Shown: positions 1 through 12,897 of the stretch, piece after piece
Layout: the number at the start of each line of letters is the position of its first letter
Numbering within the stretch: the stretch's first letter is position 1
Source of the DNA: Thermothielavioides terrestris NRRL 8126
Taxonomy: Eukaryota > Ascomycota > Sordariomycetes > Sordariales > Chaetomiaceae
Assembly: GCF_000226115.1 (NCBI RefSeq)
Contig: NC_016457.1
Location: 6,634,001-6,698,000 of the forward strand
DNA length: 64,000 bases
Reading direction: 5' to 3'
Notes under the pieces: model-generated
Seen by the model: only the letters and a program-made list of their open reading frames with translations
The model's database searches: none
Told to the model about the DNA's origin: nothing
Program-made: the position numbers and the translations under genes

Positions 1-2489
1 GAAATGCGGCACCGACCTCAGCCCGCCGCCGCCCAGCACCTGGAAGCCCGTAGTCACACCCCGTCCCACACTCCCGCCACCCTCCCTCGGCGGCGGCCCG
101 CTGCTCGGCACAGTCGGGATCTTCGACAAGCTTAGCCGCGCCGCGAGCTCCTCCGCCTCCCTGTCCTCCTCCTCCTTCCTCCTCCTCTCGGCCTCTTCCA
201 CGGCCCGCCGGACCACCTCCTCGTCGCCGGCCAGACCCTGCCCCTGCCCCTGCCCCCGCAACACCGCGCTCACATCGATGACGGGCCCGTGCAGCCCCCC
301 GCGCGGCTTCGCATCCCACCGCCTGGCAGCCTCCTGCGCCTCGATCTCAGCCGCCTTGCGCGCCGCCTCCTCGGACGAGAGCATCACGTAATGACCCGGG
401 TTGTGGGCGCGGCCGAGGGTGGCGCCGTCGGGGGGCGCGAGCGGGATGCGGCGGGCGATGGCCAGCAGGGCGCACATGAACTTCATGGAGCGGGCGGCGC
501 GCAGGGGCTCGTGGGCCCAGTTGGAGCGGTGGGCGAAGATGCAGCGCAGCTCGAGGCGGCTGAGGTCGGCGACCGAGGTGATGGCGAAGCCCAGCGTCGG
601 CAGGAAGTCGCGCCGGTTCTCGGGCGCGCGCAGGAACGCCTCCAGCTCCGCCCGCAGGAACTGCAGGTCCTTGAAGGAGGTGCCGATGTCGATCATCAGC
701 GTCACCGCCTGCCGGTTCGACCCGGACCGCGTCACATTCTCGATCCGGCACTGCTGCAGGTACTCGTTGCCCGCCTGCAGCTCCATCCAGTTGTCCACCC
801 GCTTGAAGACGGTGTAGAGCAGCGAGGTGCGCACGACCACCAGCGACACCGACTGGTTGTTCTGGCCGCTCCACAGCTCGATGCGGTCGCCGATGTCGTA
901 CGGGTGGTCGAACAGGATGAAGATGCAGCCGGCCAGGATGTGGTGCAGGGTGCGCCCTACGGCGAAGGCCAGCCCGAAGCCGAGGAACTTGACCGTGTCC
1001 TGGATGTCCTTGAGCGCGGGCACCCAGTAGACGAGGATGAAGTAGACCATGATGGCGGCCAGGGCGGCGAGCAGCACCCAGTCGAACGTATTGATGCAGT
1101 GGTCGGCGTGGTGCATGCTCTTGTAGATATCGTGGCGGACGCGGCCCGCCTCGGCGACCGTCCACTCCATCTCCTCGAGCCGGATGTCGCCGATCTCGCC
1201 CTCGTCGAGGATCTTGAAGTAGGCCTCGGCCTCCTCCTTGCGGAACGGGCCCAGGACCTCGGCGATGTCCTGCTCGGTCAGCACGTCCTTGCCCATGGGG
1301 ACCAGTGACATCCAGATGCGGCGGGCGAGCGCGGCGGCGGACTTGGGGTTGGCGAGGGCGCGCTCGACGACGGCGTAGCTCGACGCCGGGCGCAGCCAGT
1401 GCGAGTTGGGGTCGCTCGAGAGGAAGTTGCCAAAGAAGGAGGTCAGGCCGTAGGTGTCGATGCCCAGCCGGCTGAGGTAGCGCGTGGCGCGGACCCGGTA
1501 CTCGCCGTGCTCCTGCCCGGTGGCGTTCCCGATGATCACGTCTTCCTCCTTGAACTCGGGCGTGCCGACCGGGTACAGGTAGACGGACGCCTCGTAGAGG
1601 GCCATGAGGGCGTTGTGCATGTCCTTGGAGCGCGAGATGCGGCCGAGATCAGAGCGGGTGTGGTAATGGATGGTCACGTAGAGCACGAAGATCTTCTCGA
1701 CGAAGTAGAGCCATGCCCAGAGGGAGCCTTGCTGGAGGAGGTCCAGGATGATGGCGACCCAGAGAATCTCCTTGATCGGCGTGTCATAGGCGATGGCGAG
1801 GGTGTCCCCGTTCAAATAGATGAACTGGAAAACGGCGTGTCAAACAGGCACGGCCAGGAGCAAAGAGAACAGGCGCTGGGGCTCAACCTACGGCAACAAA
1901 GCACAGGAACGAGAAGGTGACGCCGAAGGCAACGCAGAAAGGCCGACGCATGGTGCGGAGGACCCTCCAATAGCGCATATGCGCCGGATTGACATAGCTG
2001 GACTCGTGGTCGGTGTCCTGGTCAGCGCCATGCTCGCTCAGCGGTGACAGGCGGGGAGGGATGCCGGACTTACCGGGCTACAAATCGGAAGACGTAGGGA
2101 ATTGCAGTGCCCACGGCGAAGAGCAAAGCAAGGCCGAGCCAAGTAAATAAGAGCCAGCCGAAGACGTAGTAGACGGTCTGCTGCTGTTGCTGGGCGAGGA
2201 AGGCATCCATGTCGCCCATGGCAGCTTTAGCCTCTATCGCATCGACGTCGATGACCATGGACGGGACGGCGAGAAGGACGGCGACGGTGCCGAAGATGAG
2301 GACGAATTTGAGCGGCCCATAGAAGCTCCTCAGCAGGTACCACCGGTACTTGCCCGTGGCGGTCCGGTAGTTGTGCTGCCGTCCTTGGGGCTCCATGGGC
2401 TGCGACATAGTTGGAGAGAGGCTGTCCTTCCTCTCGTCCAACAGAGGGGAGAAGCCCAACACATCGCCGGGCTTTTGGTCCCGGTCCAT
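1..2489 (-). CDS. MscS-family mechanosensitive ion channel, 3' end outside window
   Basis: Probable stretch-activated channel of the fungal Msy1/Msy2 type (MscS with an EF-hand-like segment), expected in ER or plasma membrane where it gates ions or calcium during osmotic swelling. Reading the minus strand, exons are 2489-2074, 1997-1892 and 1824 to the window edge; phases agree across both GT-AG introns. The N-terminal part has a hydrophilic leader and hydrophobic helices (PLKFVLIFGTVAVLLAVPSM). A mid segment with LTEQDIAEVLGP resembles the EF-hand-like region. It precedes helices and the pore/beta domain motif PYDIGDRIELWSGQ, which matches the MscS core. The C-terminal tail is charged and Glu/Arg-rich. 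The reading frame stays open to base 1, so the stop codon is missing. An internal ATG near 2410 could be the true start. Family call is firm; ion selectivity and location are inference. Confidence 0.85.
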
Positions 2490-4126
2490 GCCGGCTTTGT
2501 TCGACCGACCTGGTGTGTGTGCGGAAGCCGAGCGGGAGCGGCCGGCGTAGGCGACTGATGTGGACTTGAGGATGGGATATTAACGTCGTAAAACTGGGGG
2601 ATGTTGGGACGAAGAAGGCCCCGGAATCTTGATAGCGCCGCAACTTCATCGACTAGGTACCACAGCTTCCTGCCTGCACAGTAATGTGCGGATTTAAACT
2701 GTCGATGGGGGCCGTGGTTATCGGCTCGGGTTGGGGGCTGGAGCGGCCGCAATGTTGATTGCACTGTTTCGCGTCTACGCAGTAGAACATCTTTTCCGCT
2801 TCTGACCTAGCCCATCAATCTCGTTATGCATCGCGCTGTGGTAGCCGCCGTCCGGTTGGCGATTAGTTGAACATGTCTCACAGCCTGGTTGGGTGCCAGG
2901 GTTCGTGTCTCTGTTCTCGCTTTGCATTTGCAGCTTGTTGGCTGCCCGCGGCCCATTCAGATCATTTGTTTTCTGCGAGGGCACTGCAATGCATTGACCA
3001 AGCAGGGGTATGGGGGCTCTTTTTTTGTTTTTCTTCAGCTCGAGGCAAGGGCAGCGGACCGGGACACGTCGAGATCCAGGGTGCAGTGTCGCGGTTGGCA
3101 GCCAACACAGTACGGATTAGTTACCAATCCCAACCAGTAGGTAACTGAAGGTGCACAGTTCACGAGCTCGTTATCCTCGAGTCATGCAGCCGACGCTGAC
3201 AGGTCGAATTCTAGACTCCCCGGCTTGGCGCCTCGATCGACCGGCTGAGCCTTGAATCTGGTTACCACGGGGATATTTTAAGCTCGCTGTGGTGGAGCAT
3301 GCTAACCTCAGCGCATTGGCTAAAATAGCCGCGAAGAGTGTCAGAGCAGAACTTGCCAAACGCATGCTGATAGGACCAGGACCGCTCTCCTGTGTTGCTT
3401 CACCATCTGCAAGCTCAAGCAACGCACAGGACGTTAACCATGCAGGAGAGGCCGACCTGTTTTCGCTGTTTTCAGCACAATTGGGAAACTACCAGGTTGT
3501 CAATTTCTGTGATTTACCTGCGCAAGATCAAGATAACTATGCGTCCTCCCTCCCATAACATTCAGGTACACTCCACCTTATACGGTAGTTCCAGGAACCA
3601 AAATCTCCTCAACACTCGGACGCCACCCAAGCCGGCATCCAATCTGGATATGTTTTTTTTTTTTTTTTTTCTTTTTTTTTGGCATTGATGCCCAAGGAGA
3701 AAACGGTCGAGAAGAAACGCAGTTGGCGAGGGATCATTTTTACACTCATCATCCGTTCGCTATTACTTGATGCATCCATGTTACTCCCAGACAGAACATC
3801 GCTGACAGAGGCCATCCCTGCGACTTGCAAGAGGTTCCAGGGGCAGGGAGGAATCAGATGGGTTACGAAGTCGGACAAATGTGAGAAATCTTGGCTTTTT
3901 GTCGACTGGAGTTAGTTCCATCTAGAACGGTAAGTCGAGGAAGGCCTGAGAAGCCCGGCCGCCAGCTTCCTTCGAGTCAGAAACAAGTGCGACGGTGAGA
4001 GTGAGGCCGCAGGAGATGCGGATGGAATTGGAAAGGTAACTTTCATTACACCCCATGATGAAGTCGTTCATTCAAAACCATAATGAATCGTAGTCTCGCA
4101 ACGGCACTCCAACAAGCAGAAGTTCG
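2490..4126. other. Intergenic region, no gene recognised
   Basis: Head-to-tail gap between two minus-strand genes: it holds the promoter of the channel gene and the 3' side of the next. Open frames are short and carry no recognisable motif. A T-tract with one C and one G-adjacent break lies at about 3652-3680. Nothing else stands out. Confidence 0.6.
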
Positions 4127-5394
4127 TCAGTCCGACGGCACATAGGCCTTGTAGACCTGTAGTGCTCCCTCAATAACCTGCACAATACTGAAGAACGTGG
4201 TGGTGATCAAGACGAGGATGGCAACCCAGAAGGTATACCACTGAACGCCGTTGCGCCGGTCGCGCCACCTATTCAACAATGTGAGTTAGTTCTTCCCTAA
4301 TCAGGACATCGGGAGCAACTCGGGAGCAAAGGAAATGTCTCGGGAGCAATTAAGAGCTACCCGAAACCGTAATGGGCAAAAAGAGTTCTGGTTGTCGTAC
4401 CACTGCCCAAGCGTCTTCGGCGTGGAGTCGTCGTATGCCTGCTTGAGGATGACGAGCCGGTCGCGCCAGAAGTGGAAGTGTTCGATCTGCCGGTCTTCTT
4501 GCTGGGGCGTGCCGCACTTCCCCAGGCGCGCATCGATGACAATCTGTTTGGCCTGGTACTTCGCTCGCATGTTTTGCATCCACTTCCGCTTCATGCGGTT
4601 GCCCCTGCTCTGGTTGCTGAACCGGGATTGCGGGAACAGGAGCGCTTGGGTCCGCAGCGTCTCTTCCACCAGGCCGTCTGGGAAAATGGAGTTTTGGCTG
4701 GGAGGCGGCGGGTCAGTGACGGCCGTTGCGGCAATAAAGTACGATGAAAATTGCTTCTTTCTCACCCTCGATGGCATTCCAGAAAGAATGCGTGGTGAAA
4801 GACATGCAGCTTGCTGTCATCCTCGGTAAGTAAGAGGTGGTCGGCCAGGTTGTCGGTGAAGGCAATCTCAATGCCGGCCACGTTGGTGATGGCCCAGGCA
4901 TCAAAGGACCTTGGAAGTCTGACTTTCTCGCAACTGAGCCGTGGCGGTTCGCGGAAAAGGTCATGCACGAAGTCTCGTAGAGACCCTTTCTCCCACCGTA
5001 GACATTTGCGCGATGGAAACTGGCGGTTGCCGACGCCGACTTTTACCATGGCCAGCAGCCGCGCAGCCAGGTTGAGCGAGCGCTCAGATGCGTCCTTGGC
5101 AGCATTGGTCCCTTGAAAACCGGCCATCAGCTCTTCCCAGGTCTTGCCTGCTTGGATGTCTCGGGCGAGCTGAGCGACCGCTGCTGGGGACCACACTGCA
5201 GCGTGCTGCTTGTCGGCATGAAGACCAAAGATGTGCCATTGTCGTTGGTAGTAGTCCCAATAAGCGTCATGATTCAGCTGGCTTCTTTGGTCGCCGTTGA
5301 ACAACTCCCGCGGCGTCGTTATGGAGGGCGGCCAGAGCGTATCGACCAGCTGCTGAGCGTCCGAGTCCAGCAGCTCGAATGAAGAGCTCGCCAT
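4127..5394 (-). CDS. Conserved fungal protein with C-terminal membrane helix
   Basis: Product of 355 aa from three exons on the minus strand: 5394-4766, 4697-4401 and 4268-4127. All phases close. I recognise the C-terminal pattern (QWWRDRRNGVQWYTFWVA followed by a hydrophobic helix and a short tail ending VYKAYVPSD) as one found in a large group of uncharacterised filamentous-fungal proteins, but no function is known to me. The N-terminal 200 residues are soluble-looking, rich in Trp and Leu, without catalytic signature. A single TM helix near residues 325-345 suggests a tail-anchored topology with the body in the cytosol; this is inference. The first ATG at 5394 is preceded in frame only by a GTG. 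The intron between exons 2 and 3 starts at GTACGA, which is required to keep the conserved Trp-Trp pair. Confidence 0.75.
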
Positions 5395-5611
5395 GTTGGT
5401 CACTTGTGAAAGTCTAAGGGGATGTGGATGCGTTCGAGCATCAGTACTCTGACGGTCCGACTGCAGTCACTCTTAAACTCAGCCGCGTCGTCGTTTTGCT
5501 AGCCGCCCAGAAAGCTGCAAGTTTTCTCATCCCCTCCCCCTGAAGCGGGAGCCGCTTCGTGCCGCTCCAGCCAACGGGAGCATCCGGCCACCCGTCCCAC
5601 GCCATATGCAA

Positions 5612-5677
5612 CCCTTACTGGCTGGAGAGACTGCACAACAGACTCCCTTACTGGCTGGAGTGACTGCAAGACAGACG
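5612..5677. repeat. Two-copy 33-bp tandem repeat
   Basis: The unit starting CCCTTACTGGCTGGAG recurs 33 bases later with a few substitutions (GAGAGACTGCACAAC versus GAGTGACTGCAAGAC). It lies in noncoding sequence upstream of the minus-strand gene ending at 4127. Confidence 0.7.
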
Positions 5678-7388
5678 CGCGAGCACCGTCTAGGGGCTTG
5701 CAGATTTCGTGAAACACCGTCGTCCAGCCTCAGTTTCCAAAGCACAGCTCCACCTGCCACCATTTACCGCCAATCGCCGCCCTTCCGCGCTTCTCTTGCG
5801 TCCTGCCAATGCCATAAATCAGTCCCCAGACCACTGCGTTCTCAGCTCGTTCCGCCAGTCGCTCTGGGCAAATGCCTTCATTAGACGACGTTTCCAAACC
5901 ACCTTCCACTTGGTTCAGCAACAGTCCCCCCGACGCGCTGCTCAGGAACTCAAAATGCGGCTTCTCAGCAAGGCGCCGTGGCTTCACAACAAGACACTGT
6001 TTCCCAAGAAGTGGGCGAATCCCGAGCTCTCGTGCGGAGCCGAAATCCCTGTTTCGGACCGCAGTTCGCATAGACACGTCTGGCAGGCCTGCGGGTTGGC
6101 ATTACAGAAATTCGACGACCTGTCACTCGTTGAATGGAATCGGGCTTCCTCAAATTGAATTGCGTATCCTTCCCTCTCTACACACCACGGGCAACTGTCC
6201 CGGTTCGCCCAGATATGGTAAGTTGGGAGGCTGCCGTGACGCGCGAGGAATGGCCCATTGGGAGAGCGGTCCACAGTCGTGTGACAGTGGACGGACGGCC
6301 GCCTACATTCATATGCAGCTCACCTGGGACCTATGGAAATCGTGCAAATCATGGATTAGGGCATGGAATTGCGGCGAATCGAAGCGCCATTCCATCCGCC
6401 CAGTCCATCCGCCCAGGAGTGCCGCCCAGTCAAAAAGAGGAGCAATCCAGTCTCGAAGGACAAGCACTTACTCACAGATCCGAGGGCACCAAAGTGCTAC
6501 ACTATTCCCAAGTATGCGCCGAGAGTGGTTTGGTTCGGTTTCTGTTCCATTGGCGGTGGACTGAGATTGGTTCGATTTGGATCAGACAGTTAGGCCACAT
6601 GAATAACGATGGGCGGCCGTCTGGCAATTAGATCAACTACACTTGTTACACATTGGACTTCCGCAACACGCCTCTCGGAACGCCACGTCACGGAGCAGCC
6701 GCCGAATGCAGTTTACTGAGGGACCCGAGGTTCGGCCCGGATCGGACCGCATCGGACTACTTAGAGCGGCGGGGGCCATGTGCTTTTCCCCATGTATTCC
6801 GTATCTCTCTCGGTTCCAGCCTCTCTTCCTTCGCCGGTCCAGGCCACAAAGACCAGACCAGGCCTGCCCAGCTGGGGCCAGTCTTTGGAACACCGCCGAA
6901 CAGTTGCAGGCATTTACTGTAAATATGACGACGACGATTCGGGCAAAAATCAACGCGTGGCTCAGGCGACACAATTTCAAGTGTGGAGCCGTCATTGTTA
7001 CTACGTTTGATTAACAAAACACAAACAAGGTCAGGAGCGATGGTGAATGACCGGGCAAGGTTCTGCATGCATGCCTAAGGTACCTTAAAACTCTTGGCTT
7101 CAATTTCCAAATCAGCTTTGAGACCGACTGTTTTAAAATGACAACCCCCTTTTTTTTTTTTAGAATGACAACCCCAAGGGGCGGCCCGTGCGTCTCCCAC
7201 CAAAATCTTGCAGCGCGCGTCACCACGCACCCTTGCTAAGATGTCGCGACAGTAATCACGATTTGAATTGTCGAAAGATCACAGTATTCAATCGCTAACT
7301 TATTTGACAAAGAGGACACTTACAGAGACAGATACAAAGTTGCAAAGTATACTCGGGTCGAAGCAAAGTCGCTTTGAGACGAACGGTT

Positions 7389-7508
7389 AGACCCCGTCAA
7401 TCTTGGCGATGCCAATGAAGATGATGGAACCAACGCCCTCTTGCGTAATGCCATGCATGCACCGCGCCAAACAAGCGTCGTGTACTTCCAACTCTCAAGG
7501 AGTCAAGT
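7389..7508 (-). pseudogene. Possible transporter C-terminal fragment
   Basis: A 39-codon minus-strand open frame bounded by stops ends with GITQEGVGSIIFIGIAKI plus a short tail. The hydrophobic stretch after a Gly-rich turn resembles one helix of a membrane transporter, but nothing upstream continues it. It may be a gene remnant or chance. Confidence 0.15.
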
Positions 7509-8034
7509 TGCTTGACGTGTCCAATGGGGCCGTCTTTTTCGCAGTTTTAGTTATCGCGCGCTGACTCAGGAAGCGAACCTGAGCCTCATCTGTCGGCCAA
7601 CTGACGGCGTGTCTCGGGCCTTGCGGCCAAGCAGCCAAGCCTCAACATGTGGCGGCGCGATATGCTTGGCTGTCGCATCCGGGTCTAGGCACAACTCCTT
7701 TTCCTTGGCTGGAACGAATGAAGCAAAGAAATGGCCTCGGGATGAGGACTCGCGAGTCTTCCCGACTTGGCAAGCCACTTTGAAGATCGCTGCTTGTTTC
7801 AGAGCATGGCGGTGCCCAAGTGCGAGCCCCTTTTCATTCTGGCCCCCCTCAGGAGCCCAAAGACATTTAACAAGTGCGAGGGAACACAGGGCTGCGCCAG
7901 GCGCCGAGGATGTGAGCGAGGCGTCGGACTACACTACTGAAGGAACAGGAAAAGTACAAAGGCCAATGTGCTCCAGCTGGGCCCGCTCATTCCGGACTCG
8001 GCGGGCCATTGCGATTTTCTCTTCTCTCGTCGTT

Positions 8035-8038
<4 letters not shown>

Positions 8039-8070
<32 letters not shown>
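8039..8070. repeat. Poly-T tract
   Basis: Uninterrupted T run of about 32 bases about 130 bp upstream of the carbonic anhydrase start codon. Such dA:dT tracts commonly exclude nucleosomes in fungal promoters; a promoter role here is inference. Confidence 0.8.
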
Positions 8071-8074
<4 letters not shown>

Positions 8075-8195
8075 AGGGCTGAGTCCCTTTTCGCTTCCTA
8101 GGTCTATATCTTTCAGGCAATTGTCATCTGAGCTTCATTGCGCGTTCTCTAAACAACTTCTCCGTTGGTGGCTCGTCTTGTCCCTGCTCTGCGAC

Positions 8196-9284
8196 ATGCG
8201 GGGGACACTCCGAGCTCTGTTTCTGACGGCATCAGCGACGCGGGCGTTCGCATCATGTGCCCACGGCACATTTTTACACCCTCGCGAGGAGGGCGGGGCT
8301 GTTGAAGTCGGAAAGTTTGGGTACATCGGCAGCATTGTGAGGCTCTAATTAACAGCCAAATGCGGACTGTGGAATGTGTCGGCTGACCCGTCGTCAGGGA
8401 CCTCTCCACTGGGCCGCGCTGGACTCGCCAGCCAACAACTTGTGCGCCACGGGCACCCGCCAATCGCCCATCAACATGGTGGACGGCGTGTTCACGGTGC
8501 TTCAAGGCTCGGACGTGCAGTTGACGGTAAACGACATGCCGAACGGGGCCGACTTCGAGAACCTCGGCACCACGGTGGAGGTGGTCGCGCAGGGCGGCAC
8601 GCTGAAGGTTGCCGACAAGCAGTTTGAGCTGCAGCAGTTCCATTTCCACTTGCCGAGCGAGCACCTGGACAACGGAACTAGCCAAGCAAGTATGTTCTCC
8701 CAGCAGCCTCTGGATTTCCCTCGGCTGTCAACGCTGACCCGGCTGCAGTGGAAATGCACATGGTGTTCCAGTCGGCGCAGAAAGAGATCGCTGTCATCGG
8801 CGTGTACATCAACATCGCCGACCAACCCAGCAGCAACACCACCACCACCACTTCGCTATCCAAAGCCGCCCCAAAACGCTCCCTCCCCGGCCTCACCCGA
8901 CGCGAATCACCACTCGCCGCAACGCCCCTACTCGAAACACTCTTCACCTCCCTCCCGGCGATAACCAACCCCGGCACGCGCACCAAAACCGCGCCTCTCG
9001 CCATGGGCCCGCTGGTGGACCTGCTGCTGAAGGGGAACACGTTCCAGACCTACTCGGGCTCGCTGACGACGCCGCCGTGCAGCGAGGGCGTGCGCTGGCT
9101 CGTGTCGGGCGCGCGGCTGGCCGTGACGCCGGCCACGTTCGCGCGCGCGCGCGACGTGCTCGGCTTCAACGCCCGCTTTGTGCAGAACGCGCCCGGCGAG
9201 CCCAACGCGCTCATGCAGGCGGCTGTTGGGACTGCGGTTGCGGCTGTGGAGGCGGGGGCTGGGTTGGCTGGGGGGAGGGTGTAA
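8196..9284 (+). CDS. Secreted alpha-type carbonic anhydrase
   Basis: Interconverts CO2 and bicarbonate using zinc. The 322-aa product comes from exons 8196-8336, 8398-8689 and 8749-9284; the phases (0, then one base) close exactly. A signal peptide covers about residues 1-20, followed by CAHG typical of fungal alpha-CAs. The zinc ligands are visible as His129 and His131 in FHFHLPSEH and His148 in MEMHMVFQS; QSPIN near 69-73 and SLTTPPCSEGVRW are further family hallmarks. Cys63 and the Cys of TTPPC are placed to form the conserved disulfide. A Thr/Ser-rich and Arg-containing insert (SSNTTTTTSL to about residue 210) lengthens the loop before the LTTPP strand, and a short Ala/Gly-rich tail ends the protein. 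Enzyme family is certain; a role in extracellular pH or CO2 supply is inference. Confidence 0.93.
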
Positions 9285-10600
9285 GTGTGGGCGCAGCTGA
9301 GAGGCCCGGGAGGGGGCCACGGAAGGGGAAGGGGAGGGGGCTTTGTGGGAGTCGGAAAGGTGGATTTTGTACAGTGAAGTGGTCTGTAGTGAAGAAATAC
9401 CTACGGACGATGGCTGACTTAGGCACCAACGCTGTTCGGAAAGACGTGGTTGTGGACCATGGTCCAAACTCAATGTGCGAAAGTGCATTTCCCAGAGCGG
9501 GACACAGCACAGTAAACACAACGGCTGGAGCCTGGAGCCCAAAAGTAATAAATAGCATTGTGACCAAAGTAAGGCACACGACTCCCACCCCTGGCCCATT
9601 GCATGCAGATGCTGCGGAGCATGTGGTGACTGCTGCGACTCACTACGGCGCTGACGTAAACTACCTCCCTACATAACCCAGGCATTAACATCGGACGTGT
9701 TTCGGAGGAACCCCACTTAAAATGCACCTCGAGTGGGGCCCAACTCCCGGGTTGGTCTCGGGGTGGGGCCGGTACGGGCCGGGACGGACCTGACTGCGCC
9801 TCGGCTGGGTTATTTTGGTTTTGACCCCTTAAAGTTACAAGCTGACGTGTGTCTGCAGGCGCCAGATTCTTGGGGTCCAGAAACCATATCACCATTTCAG
9901 TTGCCAGCAAGGAGGGGATGACGTAATTGGATCCTCCTCACCGCAACAGTTCGGTGATGCTTGAAACGGTAAACATAAACAGTTAGAACAGTCACCCTGC
10001 CTATGGCCAATACTGCGTGGCAGGCAGCCAAACGTTAGGTCATTAGCAGACGATTTTGACCACTTTATTCTTATTTGAAAGCAGCTGCAATAGAAGTGGG
10101 AATGTCTGGTCCCAGCCCGGCGCGGCCTGAGTTTGGGTTGTTCCGGGGGAATCGGCATTCGATTTGGCCATGAGAAACATGTGGGTTACTTGTCCAGGAC
10201 ACATGCTCTGTGTTCCAAAAAGCGGGTTGAAAGTTCGAAAGGGGTTTATGATGAGATGCAGTTCTCGCCACTTTCCATCACCAGCTCACATCGTGTGCCC
10301 GGCTGTTGTATTGCAGGTAAAATCGGACAGTGCACACAGATTTAAAGAGCGCGTACAAGTGAGCGCTTCCTGCCTTGCAGTTCGTGCTTCCCTCCACTTC
10401 CAATTCTTTTCCACTTACTATTGTCCCAACTTCGAGCATTCCTATTCAACTATTCAACCTTGACCCGTCGGCAACTTCCTCCGCCTCTTCAGTTCTTCCA
10501 TCGATCTCCTCACCATCCCACGACTTAATTTCTCGATGCAGTTGCACCTGTCGACAACAACTGATCACTAGTTACCTGAAACAGCGAGCAAATTGCCAAG
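9285..10600. other. Intergenic region
   Basis: About 1.3 kb without a recognisable gene. It holds GC-rich segments (about 9735-9800) and ordinary promoter-like sequence with pyrimidine-rich stretches (10,380-10,560) just before the next start codon. Confidence 0.6.
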
Positions 10601-11867
10601 ATGTGCACCGGCACTTACCTCAATTTCTGGTGGTATGTCCTGATTGTGATCTCTTCAAGTTCTTCCTCGGTTCGACCTTTTGCTCCGAGCTGCTGTCTGC
10701 TGAATCGCTCGACAACAATCCAACGAAATCGGGGGCTGGCTGCTCACTCGATTCTCCTTAATGTCAAGGCAAACCCCCTGCAGAACGCGCTGACCCATTT
10801 TTCCCATTAGTCCTTGCACCGACCTTACACACACGTGGCAATTCCACCCCGAGCAGCATGGCCACCGCATCGTCCGCGTGCTCAACTTCGGCGCGTATAT
10901 GTGGTGCACGGAGTACCTCCAGTCGCCCGAATTCTCCTTCACTGGCCAGGGCGTCCCTCCTTGCGACGACCTCTGGCACGACCAGATGAACTTCCGGTCC
11001 ACCACCTTGTGCGACGAGTGTGTGAAGAAGGGCTGCCGGGTCGAGTGGGAAAAACGCAGCATGTACGGCCACAGGTCTCAGAAAGAGAGAGCCTTGTACA
11101 GAGCGGCAGCCGTCTCTGCAAGGCTGAAAAGTCGGCAAGCCGAGACCCCCGTCAAATCCACCCCTCCTCCGAGCCCGCCCCTGCGATCCGTGGACGAGGA
11201 AGCGATCATGAGCCTCAGACCAGCATCAGCCACACCTTCCGCACAGACTAGGCAGAAGAAAAACAAGAAGCGGCTTGCGCAGCATATGAATCAGGAAGGG
11301 AAAACGAAAGAGGCAGACAAGCCGAGCCCACCGACCAAGCCGAAGACGACCAACACCAAGGGGCAGCTGTTTGCGCAGCTCATGGACCTAGCCGGGCGGA
11401 AAAAGGAAGGAGAAAAGTCAAGCCGCACAGAGAAGAACAAGAAAAAGCGGCGGACCAAGAAAGAGAGCATCATGTCTCAGATCCGGCAGCTGTGCCGGCC
11501 GTCCTCTACCACCGAGACCGAGGCGGCGCTCGTCGAGCTTGACGAGCTGGCCACCGCCGCCACTCGAGACAATGAGCCTGCTTGCGCGCTTGAGATGGTG
11601 AATGTACACGCCGGGCTCGGCGAGCGACCCGGTTCGCCTGCGTCAGTCCGATCCGTGGATTCCGATTCCTCTGACGACTCCACGATCTCGGCGGCTTCCG
11701 TCGCCAGCGACCTCTCGACGGCGTCCACCGTCAAGCCCGCCAGCGTGTGTGAGGTCGCTGCCGCCGTGGTTTCGCCTGATCTGCTGCTCGATGCTGTTGT
11801 GGAGGAGTGTGCGAAGAGGGAGAACGAGGCGAGGGGGTGGGTCTCAAAGAGAGACAACTGGAATTGA
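10601..11867 (+). CDS. Cys-rich N-terminal domain protein with basic and acidic tails, unknown function
   Basis: I do not recognise this family. The predicted 362-aa protein has a 32-bp first exon (10601-10632), a 178-bp intron ending TTCCCATTAG, and exon 10811-11867. Its N-terminal 90 residues contain eight cysteines (2, 11, 13, 43, 62, 78, 81, 86), including a CDEC pair, and several His; this could bind metal. Residues about 130-205 are very Lys/Arg-rich (RQKKNKKR, KNKKKRRTKKE), looking like nuclear-localisation or nucleic-acid-contact segments. The C-terminal third is acidic and Ser-rich. No signal peptide is evident. The downstream 98-aa protein at 12898 shares MC at residue 2 and Cys at residue 11, suggesting related proteins. 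The short first exon is supported because it restores the Met-Cys start and an in-frame Cys-Pro-Cys across the junction. Confidence 0.7.
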
Positions 11868-12897
11868 AATTGCTTACGGATTCAAGAGATTGGGTTGAGG
11901 CTGGGCAATGCCTGGAAAGGCCCTGTTAAAGGGGGCAAGGCGGGGATTGGAGAGAGGAATCTTGGACGACATCAGGGCTGATGGGGAAGAAGATGAATAT
12001 CATGGCAGCATCTGCGCGGACGGGCATACTTGTGACAGCCCGTGCATCCTGCCGAATTTTCCGAGGCGAAGTGCTCCCTGATCTTACCTAGTGATCTTCC
12101 GACGCATGGCCGCACTGACAGGCAAGCGTCATGGACACCTCAATCAAGTCAACCAATACTTGGGGGGATAGATAGGAAACTCAAATTGACCTACCTCTTC
12201 AGGCGCAGAGACAGCAACGAATCCCAGCTTTGAGCGGCAGAATCAAAGGAAGGTCTTGTAAAGAGATCAGGCTTCTAGCAACGTCTGGTAGGGATGTCCT
12301 CCTTTTCGGTTGCGTCCGAGTCGTCTCTTCTACACGTACATGCCACATGAAAACGACCGGTCCGAGGAGAGTCCATGAGCCCATCTAGGCCTTAATCGCC
12401 TAGAAGAATCTCCCATCTTCATTCTGGCACGCATAGAACAAGCACAATCACAACCAGAGGAACAGGAAGCGCTGGTTGGAACAGCTCACTCCCATTTGAA
12501 ATGGGCAATTTTGCTCTGATCCATAGGCTCCAACGTCCTACGATGTCTCACCAATTCCTTCCATCGCCTACCGCCAAGACTTACCGAACGATATAAACAA
12601 AGCGCCTGGTGCCAATATGACCAGACTTCTGTACTACCAATAAATCCATGACGGTTCTTTGAAGAGACATGAACAACGAAATTGTCTAAGCACCCCCAAG
12701 CTCCGGTACCACAAACCAGGCCTGTTCGGTCGACGAAGAACCTGATGAATATAAACCAGCACCGACCCCCTGGTCTGCTAGTCCAAGCCCGCCTAAGGAC
12801 ACCGTTCCCCTTACCATCCCCTTCAAACCGGCGCCACTTACCCACCATACCCAGCCTCGCCCATCAGTTCCACATACAGCCGGGACTGACAGACAAG
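11868..12897. other. Intergenic region between the two Cys-rich genes
   Basis: About 1.0 kb with no gene or repeat that I can support. It must carry the terminator of the first gene and the promoter of the second. Confidence 0.6.

Larger units (their letters stand above)
5395..8195. other. Long intergenic region with short repeats and T-tracts
   Basis: No convincing gene. Noted items are a two-copy 33-bp tandem repeat near 5612, a two-copy TCCATCCGCCCAG direct repeat near 6392, an A/T tract near 7150, a short minus-strand open frame ending at 7389 that looks like a membrane-protein C-terminus, and a run of about 32 T at 8039-8070. Other open frames here lack codon or motif support. Confidence 0.55.

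Noticed and set aside
347..1165. Arg/Pro-rich open frames overlapping the MscS gene on both strands
   Set aside because: Out-of-frame shadows of the channel gene in GC-rich DNA; composition is unnatural and motifs occur only in the channel frame.
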